A DNA stretch of 64,000 nt from Neoluteolibacter marinus. Its GTDB lineage: Bacteria; Verrucomicrobiota; Verrucomicrobiia; Verrucomicrobiales; Akkermansiaceae. This document shows, in pieces, positions 56,535-64,000 of the stretch; the first letter of the stretch is position 1, and each line of letters begins with the position of its first letter. The notes beneath the pieces were generated by a model. That model was not told where the DNA came from. It made no database searches and worked only from the letters and a program-made list of their open reading frames with translations. The stretch lies in the NCBI RefSeq assembly GCF_014904755.1, contig NZ_JACZFQ010000033.1:20562-84561 (forward strand), written 5' to 3'. A program made the translations under genes and the position numbers.

Positions 56535-56912
56535 ATGAAGACCGCCTTTCTCCGCCTCTCGCTCGCTTTGTTCCTTTCCATCGGGGCGACCGGGCTTACC
56601 GGCTGCGGGAATTGGTGGAAGAAGGAGCCGGAGGCGACCGGTGCGGTCGATCCCGAGCCGAAGCCGGCCGATCCCGAACCGGACAAGCCGGATCCGCCGC
56701 AGCCCGAGCCGTTGGTGGATCCGAAACCCGAGCCTCCGCCCGCGGACGATCGCGGCAAGATCCCGACGGCAAGGGCGGTCCCCGGGAAACCGGGCTATGT
56801 GTTCAGCCCCTTCAACAACAACGTGATCGATGTGAAGGGTTTCCCCAGCGGCCGCCTGGTGGCAGATCCCCAGTATCCGGTCAGCGAGAAGAAGTTCTTC
56901 CGCGTGCCCTGA
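56535..56912 (+). CDS. Small Pro-rich lipoprotein
   Basis: The 125-residue protein has a type II signal peptide with lipobox LTGC (cysteine at about residue 24). A Pro/Glu/Asp-rich region (EPEATGAVDPEPKPADPEPDKPDPPQPEP in parts) is followed by a short globular end (VFSPFNNNVIDVKGFPSGRLVADPQYP). The C-terminal phrase resembles small Verrucomicrobial lipoproteins of unknown function. It is likely lipid-anchored with a flexible, acidic linker spanning the periplasm. It converges on the coiled-coil gene. Confidence 0.85.
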   Translation: MKTAFLRLSLALFLSIGATGLTGCGNWWKKEPEATGAVDPEPKPADPEPDKPDPPQPEPLVDPKPEPPPADDRGKIPTARAVPGKPGYVFSPFNNNVIDVKGFPSGRLVADPQYPVSEKKFFRVP

Positions 56913-56926
56913 GCCGGGCCTCGTCG

Positions 56927-57415
56927 TCACTTGTCACCGGGCTTCGGGTCCGCGTGGCGGTCGAGGCCGTAATCGGTGGCGAGGTTCTCGTGGGTGTGAT
57001 TCACGAACACCGACTCGCCCAGCGGGTGATGGTCGCCGAGCACCTTCTTCATGGCCCGGTGATAGAGGTCGATCATGCGGGCGGCTGCCTGCGCGGCGAG
57101 AGTCACGGACGACGGCGCCGACTGGTGCAGGAAGCCGGCCTCGTGCTCCATCGATGACTCCTCGTTCTCGATGTGGCGGAGCAAGGCTTCCACCTTCTCA
57201 AGCCGCACCGAGTCGGGTTCGCCGCGGCCGACCGACTCCTCGAAGTTCCTTCGCAGCGCCTTTTCCTCGATCAGCAGGGCGTCGAAGCGTTTCTTCAAAT
57301 CGTAGGCGGCGGGCTGGCCGATCTCCTCGATTTCGCTTTCGAGTCGTTCCAGCCGGGCCTCAACTTCGGCGATCTTTCCGGCGAGGGGCGAGTTGTTTCC
57401 GAGGTTCGGTGTCAT
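56927..57415 (-). CDS. Hypothetical coiled-coil protein
   Basis: The 162-residue soluble protein has an N-terminal coiled coil (IAEVEARLERLESEIEEIG, heptads) and a second helical region with ALLIEEKALRRNFEESVGRG. A C-terminal part LIDLYHRAMKKVL (read as ARMIDLYHRAMKKVL) and ESVFVNHTHENLATDYGLDRH has three His that could bind metal. No family recognised. ATG 57415 is preferred; 57439 is a possible start. The 189-bp gap to the next gene shows no clear signals. Confidence 0.7.
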   Translation of the reverse strand: MTPNLGNNSPLAGKIAEVEARLERLESEIEEIGQPAAYDLKKRFDALLIEEKALRRNFEESVGRGEPDSVRLEKVEALLRHIENEESSMEHEAGFLHQSAPSSVTLAAQAAARMIDLYHRAMKKVLGDHHPLGESVFVNHTHENLATDYGLDRHADPKPGDK

Positions 57416-57628
57416 GGGCGGTGATGGCGTTGAATCCATCGTTCACCCTACGTGCAATCCCATGGATGCACCATGACTTTTTCAGGAGTGGACCGTGGAA
57501 GTGTGACGATGATGGAACCCGCGGGGACTTTCCGGGCGGGGAATCAGGCTGGAGAAACGCCGCGATGTTCCGGGATGCCAGTCATGGATTCCGGGATGCC
57601 GTGAATCTTCATCCACACACCACGCCCG

Positions 57629-59239
57629 ATGTTTCCCCGCCATCTCCCTCTCGCTTCTGGTCTCGCTCTCGGACTCGCTTCCGGCCTTGCTCACGCCGAC
57701 CTCTCGCTCACCCCGGTCGGCACCGTCCGCTTCGGAGATGCGGCGAGCCTGTTCGACCAATCGGCGGCTGAGATTGTCGCCTTCGATGCCCGTACCAACC
57801 GCGTCTATGTCGTCAACGGCAGCACGGACGGTATTGACGTCATCGATGCCGCCGACCCGTCGAATCCGGTGGCGCTGGACTCGGTCGATCTTTCCGAGTT
57901 CGGCAACCCTAACAGCATTGCGGTTCACCCGCGGCTCGACGAGATCGCCGTGGCCATCGGCAACAACGACAAGTCGAAGCGCGGCGTCGTGGTCTTTCTC
58001 GACAGCAGCCTCGCCATCAAGGACGTGGTCGAGGTCGGTTACCTTCCCGACATGCTGACCTACGATTCCACCGGCCGCCGGCTGGTGGTGGCCAACGAGG
58101 CCGAGCCGACCGATGACTACTCGGTCGATCCCGAGGGTTCCGTCTCCATCATCGAAAGCACGGGCCGCAGCGGCCGGCACCGGGTGACCGAGATCACCTT
58201 CGGGTCGCTGACGGACGAGGATGTGGCGAGAGTCAGGATTTCCGGGCCGGAGGGCACGACCATCGCCCAGGACCTCGAACCGGAATACATCGCCATCGAT
58301 GATCAGGACCGCTTCGCCTACGTCACCTGCCAGGAGAACAACGCGATCCTCACCATCGACCTGAACCGCAAGCAGATCGATGGCATCTTCGGACTCGGCT
58401 TCAAGGATCACTCGGCGCTCGGCAACGCCCTCGACGCCTCCGACAAGGACGACATGATCCGCCTCGCCAACTGGCCGGTCAAAGGGCTCTACATGCCGGA
58501 CGGGATCGCCACCTACTCGGCGGGACGCAAGGGGCTTTTCGGCCGGATCGGCCGTGAGACCTACCTCGTCACCGCCAACGAGGGCGACGCGCGGGAGTGG
58601 GGCGATTACCTCGACGAGTCCCGGGTGAAGGACCTCGACCTCGACCCGAGCGCTTTTCCCCTCGGTGACCTGTTGAAGGAGAACGAGGCGATCGGCCGCT
58701 TGAACGTGATCACCACCCAGGGCGATGTGGACGGCGACGGGGACTACGATGAACTCTACAGCTTCGGGGCTCGCTCGTTCTCGATCTTCTCGACCGACGG
58801 CGAGCTGGTATTCGACAGCGGTGACATGATCGAGCGCTACATCGCCGATCACTTCCCGGACGACTTCAATGCCGACCACGGTGAAAGCGGCAGCTTTGAC
58901 AATCGCTCGGACAACAAGGGTCCGGAGCCGGAAACGGTCGAGATCGGGACCATCGGCGAGAAGACCTACGCCTTCGTCGGACTGGAACGGATCAGCGGCG
59001 TCATGGTCTTCGACATCACCGACCCGCATCAGGTCAGCATCGTGACCTACGCTCACAACCGCGACTTCAGCGTCGAGTTCGACGAGGAGAATCTGGACAA
59101 CGTCGCGGCGGCCGGAGACCTCGGCCCGGAAGGCATCGAGTTTGTCCCGGCGGATGAGAGCGCGTCCGGCAAACCGTTGCTGGTGGTCGGCAACGAGGTG
59201 AGCGGCACCACCACCATTTACGAGATCAGCCTGCCCTGA
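57629..59239 (+). CDS. Choice-of-anchor I family secreted protein
   Basis: The 536-residue protein has a signal peptide ([23 protein letters not shown]). The following beta-propeller-like domain shows [74 protein letters not shown] (key phrase VANEAEP) and [14 protein letters not shown]. These are diagnostic for choice-of-anchor I proteins, which often end in a sorting signal; here the C-terminus ([13 protein letters not shown]) has none, so it is probably released or held by another partner. DxDxDxD-like acidic stretches ([10 protein letters not shown]) may bind calcium. Confidence 0.9.
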   Translation: MFPRHLPLASGLALGLASGLAHADLSLTPVGTVRFGDAASLFDQSAAEIVAFDARTNRVYVVNGSTDGIDVIDAADPSNPVALDSVDLSEFGNPNSIAVHPRLDEIAVAIGNNDKSKRGVVVFLDSSLAIKDVVEVGYLPDMLTYDSTGRRLVVANEAEPTDDYSVDPEGSVSIIESTGRSGRHRVTEITFGSLTDEDVARVRISGPEGTTIAQDLEPEYIAIDDQDRFAYVTCQENNAILTIDLNRKQIDGIFGLGFKDHSALGNALDASDKDDMIRLANWPVKGLYMPDGIATYSAGRKGLFGRIGRETYLVTANEGDAREWGDYLDESRVKDLDLDPSAFPLGDLLKENEAIGRLNVITTQGDVDGDGDYDELYSFGARSFSIFSTDGELVFDSGDMIERYIADHFPDDFNADHGESGSFDNRSDNKGPEPETVEIGTIGEKTYAFVGLERISGVMVFDITDPHQVSIVTYAHNRDFSVEFDEENLDNVAAAGDLGPEGIEFVPADESASGKPLLVVGNEVSGTTTIYEISLP

Positions 59240-59307
59240 TCATCACGGGTTTCCCCTCCCGACAAGGCCGGGTGCTCCATGCGGGGCGCCCGGCCTTTGC
59301 ATTCCCG

Positions 59308-60462
59308 CTATTCGGGCGTGCGGACGCTCTCGGCTTTCCAAAAGCCGCGGCCCTGGTCCATTTCGACCGGGACGGTGACGGGTCCCGGACCGGTGGCGCG
59401 GTGCCGCAGCAGCTCCTGCCAGGCACAGAAGTCGAGGGTGTGATAGATCACGTAGGTGCGGCCGGCCTCGCCGTCGAATTGAAGGTCCGCCTGCTTGCTG
59501 CCGGGACTGGCGAGCATGGCCAGCGAGACGCTGGCGAAGGCCTGGTCGATCAGGGCTTGCCGCCAGTGGCTGTAACTCTGGATGTCGACCGCCTCGTCGA
59601 TGCCGTAGGCGCTTTCGAGGGTGGCCAACATCGCGTTGAAGTCGGGGACCAGCGGCCAGGTCGCAGCGCTGCCGATGTCGGTCTCGATGCCGATCCGGAT
59701 GCCGGCGCCGGTGATGTTGGCGCGCTCCCAGGCGACGCCATTGTCGATCAACGAAAAGGTGTCGCGTTCGAACGGCATCAGCGAGACCCCGGTCAGGCTG
59801 ACCGCGATGTCGTCGAACCATGCGTCGCGCTCCGCGGCGTCGGTCCAGCCGACCGAACCGCCGTCGACGGGCAGGTTGTCGAACCAGACCGGCAGGTCGG
59901 CGTACACCGGGAAATCGGGCAAGCCGGCGCCGGTGAAGTGGGCGCGGACCGCGGCGTAGGTGTCGCGCAGCAGGAACAGGTAGTCGCGTTTGCCGGTGGC
60001 GGACTGCGCCGACCAGCCGTCCGGACCGGTCAGCGCCTGCGGTTCGATGTCGAGGTGGAGGCCGTCGAATTTTTCCGCCGGCAACCGGCCGGGGGCGTTG
60101 TTGAAGTCGATCACCCGTTCGCTGATCTTGGTCAGGAAGCCGGGATGGTTGGCGGGGAAGATCCAGGTGTTCTCCGACATCAGGAATTGCGATTCGATGC
60201 CCTCGGCGTCGAGCTTGGCATTCCAGGTGGCAATCGCCGCCGCGTCGTCGACCGGGCGGGCGCCATAGCTGCCGTAGACCTTCTTGATGTGGCGGCTGTT
60301 GAAGAAGTCGAGCGTCTGGCTCTCGCGCACCGGGGTGCCGACGATGCTGATCGAGCCGTAGATGCTGCCGGCATCCGCCCAGAACCAGACGGCGCGGTTT
60401 TTGTTGGCAAGGCAGGGGAGGGTGGCGGACAGCAGCAAGGCGAGGATCGCTCGGCGGGTCAT
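59308..60462 (-). CDS. Secreted glycoside-hydrolase-like (TIM-barrel) protein
   Basis: The 384-residue protein has a signal peptide (MTRRAILALLLSATLPCLA). Its phrases NTWIFPANHPGFL, GLHLDIEPQALTGPDGW and VYADLPVWFDNLP suggest a TIM barrel whose strand ends carry Glu/Asp, as in glycoside hydrolases (LDIEP is like the catalytic DxE of GH18). The C-terminal ~90 residues (LQFDGEAGRTYVIYHTLDFCAWQELL) form an extra beta domain. Specificity is unknown. ATG 60471 (MHLM) is an alternative start. It stands between a choice-of-anchor gene and the carotenoid oxygenase. Confidence 0.65.
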   Translation of the reverse strand: MTRRAILALLLSATLPCLANKNRAVWFWADAGSIYGSISIVGTPVRESQTLDFFNSRHIKKVYGSYGARPVDDAAAIATWNAKLDAEGIESQFLMSENTWIFPANHPGFLTKISERVIDFNNAPGRLPAEKFDGLHLDIEPQALTGPDGWSAQSATGKRDYLFLLRDTYAAVRAHFTGAGLPDFPVYADLPVWFDNLPVDGGSVGWTDAAERDAWFDDIAVSLTGVSLMPFERDTFSLIDNGVAWERANITGAGIRIGIETDIGSAATWPLVPDFNAMLATLESAYGIDEAVDIQSYSHWRQALIDQAFASVSLAMLASPGSKQADLQFDGEAGRTYVIYHTLDFCAWQELLRHRATGPGPVTVPVEMDQGRGFWKAESVRTPE

Positions 60463-60513
60463 GAGGTGCACCCTGCCAGCGATCGGCCGGCGATGGCAGC
60501 CTGAAAGGCAGCA

Positions 60514-61872
60514 TCAGTCGCGGCCGACCCACAAGCCGTGGAAAGTCATCGGCACCCGGTGGCCGAGGTGGATGCGGGCGACCGGTCCGTCGCCGAAGCG
60601 GGCGGTGTCGAGCACCGCCACGTGGCTGCAATCGGCGGCCTCGTCGTAGATGAGCGAGAGCGCGTGGCCGTCGCCTTCCGCTGCGTCCGCGTCGCGCGGA
60701 ACCATGACGATTTCCGAAGGAAAACAGCCTGTGCCCGGTTCCCAGGTTTCGGCCTTGCCGGTCTCGAGGTCGACCTTCGCCAGCAGGCTCTGCTTGCCGT
60801 CGTAGGTGACGAAGAGCTGCCGGTGCTCGCCGCCCTCGAAGCGCGGGTCGATCCGGGGATACTCGCATCCGGTGTCCCAGCGGACTTCCTGGCGCAAGGT
60901 TTTAGCCCGGGGGTCGAGCCATGCCCGGGTCACGCGGCCCCGGCCCGGGAGGTCGGCGGCGTTGAGGTCGCCGAGCGAGCGGAAGTCGGGGTGGCGGATG
61001 AAATCGATCACAATCTCGCCGCCGGACTCCCAGGCCCCGGCGAAGTGCCATTGCCAGAACGCTTCCACCCTGAAGCGGGATGGCTTCCCGGGGTCGTCGA
61101 TCGGCACGACGACGATCTCCGTGCCGGCGGCGGGGTCGTAGCGGAAGATCCGGTCGAGGTCCGCACTGCCGGCCAAGACTCGTCCCAGTTGCAGCTTCAC
61201 CGGGGCGATGAAGAAAACGAGATGGCGGTCGGTGGCGATGAAGTCGTGCAGCATCACGTGGCTCTCCAGCGGCACGGAACCGAGTACACGCGGGGCGCCC
61301 TGCCACGGAAACTCTAGTAGTTCGATGCGCGGGTGGCGGCCGGGAACGAGGCCGAAATTGTAGTCGGCCCGGCGCGAGCGGACCCGGTGGGGGTGGGCGG
61401 AGAAGCCCGAGGCGACCAGACCGTCAAAGGTGGTCGTGCCGATCGTCGCCAGCGTCCGCGGATCGAGCTCGGTCGGGCTTCCGCGTTCCATCAGCGCGAA
61501 CATCCGTTCCTGCCAGCGCCAGACGCTGGTGTTGGCGGTGTTCTTGAAGCGGCTCCGCCAGTTGGCGGCAAGCCGTCGCGGCCAGGAGGCGGCGGTGCCG
61601 TAGAGCGGCTTGCCGGCTGCCCGTTCCTCGCGCAGGCCCTCGCTTTCGACCAGGCGATGGGCGCATTGCACCTCGTCGTCGCCGATGCGGATGGCGCACA
61701 CGGCCCCGTCGCCTTCGAAGAGATGACGGTGGCGCCGCCCACCGTGTTCGAACAAGGCGGGCCCGTTGCGATAGAGGGTCCCGCGCAACGAGTCCGGCAG
61801 GCGACCCTCGACCCGCACCGGCTCAAAGTCGTGGGGTCGGGCCAGACTCTGGCGATAGCCGGGAAGGGTCAT
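60514..61872 (-). CDS. Carotenoid cleavage oxygenase (CCD family)
   Basis: The 452-residue iron(II) dioxygenase cleaves a double bond in carotenoids or related apocarotenoids (or stilbenes). The four histidine iron ligands can be placed in SAHPHRV, VMLHDFIATD, WQWHFAG and the final MTFHGLW, and FEGDGAV near the start is typical. YRNGPALFEHGG is the family N-terminal motif. The start MTLPGYRQSL at 61872 is preferred to the ATG at 62055, whose extra 61 residues have no family match. It is isolated from other carotenoid genes. Substrate unknown. Confidence 0.9.
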   Translation of the reverse strand: MTLPGYRQSLARPHDFEPVRVEGRLPDSLRGTLYRNGPALFEHGGRRHRHLFEGDGAVCAIRIGDDEVQCAHRLVESEGLREERAAGKPLYGTAASWPRRLAANWRSRFKNTANTSVWRWQERMFALMERGSPTELDPRTLATIGTTTFDGLVASGFSAHPHRVRSRRADYNFGLVPGRHPRIELLEFPWQGAPRVLGSVPLESHVMLHDFIATDRHLVFFIAPVKLQLGRVLAGSADLDRIFRYDPAAGTEIVVVPIDDPGKPSRFRVEAFWQWHFAGAWESGGEIVIDFIRHPDFRSLGDLNAADLPGRGRVTRAWLDPRAKTLRQEVRWDTGCEYPRIDPRFEGGEHRQLFVTYDGKQSLLAKVDLETGKAETWEPGTGCFPSEIVMVPRDADAAEGDGHALSLIYDEAADCSHVAVLDTARFGDGPVARIHLGHRVPMTFHGLWVGRD

Positions 61873-62053
61873 GCTCCCGAGCCAAGCAATTCGGGGAGGC
61901 GGGAACAAGCTGGCAGCCGGAGATCGTGCAGTTTGCGCCGTGCGAAATGCATCAAGAACCGTCGCTTTGGAAAGATGAAGCATTGTAAGATGCTCATGGT
62001 TAGTGTTCTTGGGTTTCGCCGGGAAGTGGCCCGCGAGCTGATGATTGGAAACC

Positions 62054-62512
62054 ATGAGTGCGACCGAGCTCCCTCCGGGATGGATCTCCTGCCGGCACCT
62101 GTTGGACGTGGAGCTGTCCTCCTTCCAGTGCTTCCGCGAAGCCCTTCAACGCCACCACGAACAGCCCGTCCGGGCGGTGCTGCGCGAGGTCGGCAAGAAG
62201 CATCGGCAGAACATCGCCAGCCTGCTCGCCTACCTGTCACGGTTCGGGTGCCGGATCGAGGAAGAGCCCATGGACGACCTGGCCGAGCCCTGTGTGGTGG
62301 ACGACCTGGGAAAACTCGAACAACGGGAGGCCGCGACCTGGCGTGAGTATCGCGACGCCTTGGCGGACCCCGGGCTGCCGGAGCGCCTGCGGAAGGAGAT
62401 CCGTTCGCGGTTGATTCCCCGGCTCGAGGCGAACATCGGCGATTTCAGCCGGGCGCGCCTCAGCCAGCACCTCCGCGAGATCCATCAGGAAACGACCCAT
62501 GACGCCGCCTGA
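62054..62512 (+). CDS. Small hypothetical helical protein
   Basis: The 152-residue protein is helical with HLLDVELSSFQCFREALQRHHEQPVRAVLREV at the start (two histidines) and a basic middle KKHRQNIASLLAYLSRFG. The layout slightly resembles ferritin-like or DUF2383-type four-helix proteins, but no ligand set can be assigned. ATG 62054 was chosen because it gives a compact N-terminus after MSATELPPGW. It ends four bases before the DUF1737-like gene and is probably cotranscribed with it. The 181-bp gap before it shows no clear signal. Confidence 0.6.
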   Translation: MSATELPPGWISCRHLLDVELSSFQCFREALQRHHEQPVRAVLREVGKKHRQNIASLLAYLSRFGCRIEEEPMDDLAEPCVVDDLGKLEQREAATWREYRDALADPGLPERLRKEIRSRLIPRLEANIGDFSRARLSQHLREIHQETTHDAA

Positions 62513-62515
62513 GCC

Positions 62516-62809
62516 ATGGTGAATGATACCCAATACACCGTCGTCACTTCCGACGACTTCGGGAAGTTCGAGGACCGGGTCAACCAACTCCTTGGCAAGG
62601 GGTGGAGACTCCAAGGTGGCGTGGCGACGGCCGCCTTGCCCGACAGCGGGGAGCGGATGCTGCACGTCCAGTGGAGCCAGGCAATGATCCTGCCTTCCTC
62701 ATCGGCGGTTTTGGAAGTGCTGTCCGGGGAAGCCGAGGAACCGATCAGCGGGTTCGAGCCGAAGTCCCGGCCGGAAGAAGATGACCGGATGAGTTCGGTC
62801 GGCCCTTGA
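62516..62809 (+). CDS. DUF1737-like small protein
   Basis: The 97-residue protein has YTVVTSDDFGKFEDRVNQLLGKGWRLQGGVATA, a pattern seen in DUF1737 proteins (YxVVxxxxxxxFExxVNxxLxxGWxPxGG), followed by HVQWSQAMIL. Function unknown. Three bases after the preceding gene's stop. The tail (residues ~70-97) is acidic and disordered-looking. It may form a functional pair with the preceding helical protein. Confidence 0.7.
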   Translation: MVNDTQYTVVTSDDFGKFEDRVNQLLGKGWRLQGGVATAALPDSGERMLHVQWSQAMILPSSSAVLEVLSGEAEEPISGFEPKSRPEEDDRMSSVGP

Positions 62810-62875
62810 GCCGCCGCCGCCTGTCATCGAGCTTCCGCATTGTTTCTAGAAGCGGGTGCGGCATTCTGTCGGGCG

Positions 62876-64000
62876 ATGAGCGATCACCTCGACCCCCGGC
62901 GGACTGTCCGCGAACTGAAGGAACTGCGGGCATTGACCGGCAACGCCGATGGCGCCCAGCGGGTGGCCTTCACCGAGGTGTGGACCAAGGCGCGCGAGTG
63001 GTACCGCGGTTTGCTGGACGACCTGCCGGTGGAAGTGCACACCGACGAGGCCGGCAACCTCTGGACGACTCTGCCGGGCGAGAGCGAGCGGGCCTTGATC
63101 ATCGGCGGCCACATTGATTCCGTGCCCAACGGCGGCTGGCTGGACGGTTGCCTCAACGTCCTGGCCGGACTGGAGATCCTGCGGCGGATCCATGCAGAGT
63201 CGGCGGGCAAGCCGCCGGTGACGATCCGCGTGGTCGACTGGGCGGACGAGGAGGGCGCGCGCTTCGGCAAAAGCCTGTTCGGGTCATCCGCGTGCTCCGG
63301 CAACCTCGACATGGACGAGGCCCGCGGACTCGTCGACCGCGATGGCATCGCCCTCCCGGACGCGCTGCGCGCTTGCGGGATCGAGTTCGACGAGGTGAAA
63401 GCCAGTGGCAAGGAACTGGCGCATGCGGCGGCCTACCTCGAGCTGCACATCGAGCAGGGGCCGGTGCTGTTGGACCTCGACCTGCCGCTCGGGGCGGTGC
63501 TCGGGACGTTCGGGGTCGAGCGCCACGCGATCACCTTCCGCGGCCAGGCGGCGCATTCGGGGAGCACGCCGATGAACCGTCGCCGCGACGCCTTCCTGGC
63601 CGCCGCGAAGATGAGCCCGGAGATCTACGAGATCGCGGAACGGAGCGGTGCAGGTGTCTGCACCCTGGGCTCCTGCACCACCAAGCCGGGCATCGTCACC
63701 AGCGTGGTCGAGGAGTGCCGGATCACGCTCGACCAACGCCATCTCGACGCCGGGGCGCTGGCAACCATGTTGGCGGAGGCGAAAGCGGCCAGCGAGCGCT
63801 TCGCCCGTGAAGGCCATGTCGATGTCCACTGGGAGCGCTTGTGGCAGATCGCGCCGCGGCCCTTTCATCCCGAGCTCATCGGGCTCTGCGACGAGGCGAT
63901 CCGGGAAACCTGCGGGGTGTCCCACCGGCTTCCTTCCGGGCCCTTGCACGACGCCGCCGAGGTGGCGGCCGCGGGGGTCCCGACCGTGATGATGTTCGTG
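62876..64000 (+). CDS. M20-family amidohydrolase/carbamoylase (hydantoinase-carbamoylase type), partial
   Basis: The first 375 codons are present, and the gene continues beyond 64000. The metal ligands of the hydantoinase/carbamoylase group are visible: GGHIDSVPNGGWLDG (His and Asp), WADEEGARFG (two Glu), LELHIEQGPVLLDL (His and Glu) and AAHSGSTPMNRRRDA (His in the lid domain). The order and RRRDA match N-carbamoyl-amino-acid amidohydrolases and allantoate or ureidoglycolate amidohydrolases, so hydrolysis of an N-carbamoyl or similar amide bond is expected. The substrate is unknown. The start ATG 62876 is 66 bases after the DUF1737-like gene. Confidence 0.9.
   Translation, partial: MSDHLDPRRTVRELKELRALTGNADGAQRVAFTEVWTKAREWYRGLLDDLPVEVHTDEAGNLWTTLPGESERALIIGGHIDSVPNGGWLDGCLNVLAGLEILRRIHAESAGKPPVTIRVVDWADEEGARFGKSLFGSSACSGNLDMDEARGLVDRDGIALPDALRACGIEFDEVKASGKELAHAAAYLELHIEQGPVLLDLDLPLGAVLGTFGVERHAITFRGQAAHSGSTPMNRRRDAFLAAAKMSPEIYEIAERSGAGVCTLGSCTTKPGIVTSVVEECRITLDQRHLDAGALATMLAEAKAASERFAREGHVDVHWERLWQIAPRPFHPELIGLCDEAIRETCGVSHRLPSGPLHDAAEVAAAGVPTVMMFV

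Overview
The window is a stretch of a GC-rich (roughly two thirds G+C by eye) bacterial chromosome, densely coding on both strands. The gene content points to the Verrucomicrobiota, probably the Haloferula/Luteolibacter/Rubritalea side. Evidence: secreted RCC1-like propeller proteins, many small TM-anchored or secreted unknowns, a long MoxR/DUF58/BatA/DUF4159/DUF4175-type operon, pseudopilin-like proteins outside any secretion cluster, and weak Shine-Dalgarno use with several GTG starts. This placement is inferred from gene families; no rRNA or tRNA gene was found to confirm it.

Layout. 1-8 kb: end of mutS, an outer-membrane barrel protein, bioA, a coupled four-gene operon (TM protein, pseudopilin, ABC ATPase, ABC-2 permease), sua5, aroK and a secreted EEP-family hydrolase. 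8-13 kb: queG, a small membrane protein, two tandem GspG-like genes bracketed by palindromic repeats, citrate synthase and tsaB. 12.8-20.3 kb: a secreted trypsin-like protease, an overlapping M29-peptidase/cupin/ovothiol-type methyltransferase operon, a bifunctional-nuclease-family gene, a purple-acid-phosphatase-like gene, dinB, a gamma carbonic anhydrase and a membrane unknown. 20.3-25 kb: a less GC-biased island with a secretin-like STN-type protein, a 31-codon fragment of a rhomboid gene, a 940-residue RCC1-repeat protein and the intact rhomboid gene. 25-34.6 kb: orphan vsr, Tat-type intradiol dioxygenase, CDF cation transporter, a papain-fold-like unknown, TPR/recO/YhaM-type genes and several membrane unknowns. 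34.7-37.5 kb: a three-PAS histidine kinase and a single-domain response regulator.

37.6-52.4 kb is the centrepiece: eight tightly packed, mostly overlapping genes encoding a TPR zinc peptidase, a DUF4159 protein, a MoxR ATPase, a DUF58 protein, a BatA-like vWA protein, a 1367-residue DUF4175-like protein with 35 hexapeptide repeats, a vWA/amidotransferase-like membrane protein and a legumain-like protein that seems to lack its catalytic cysteine. The set looks like one cell-envelope machine driven by the MoxR ATPase.

52.4-64 kb: ClC antiporter, MscS channel, peroxiredoxin-like protein, lipoprotein, coiled-coil protein, choice-of-anchor I protein, glycoside-hydrolase-like secreted protein, carotenoid oxygenase, two small unknowns and a truncated M20-family amidohydrolase.

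No CRISPR array, insertion sequence, phage module or recognisable tRNA/rRNA was seen. The most unusual signals are the rhomboid fragment duplicated on the far side of the RCC1 gene, the palindrome-bracketed GspG-like pair, the hexapeptide array, the cysteine-less legumain-like protein and the stand-alone 4-mercaptohistidine-methyltransferase-like operon.
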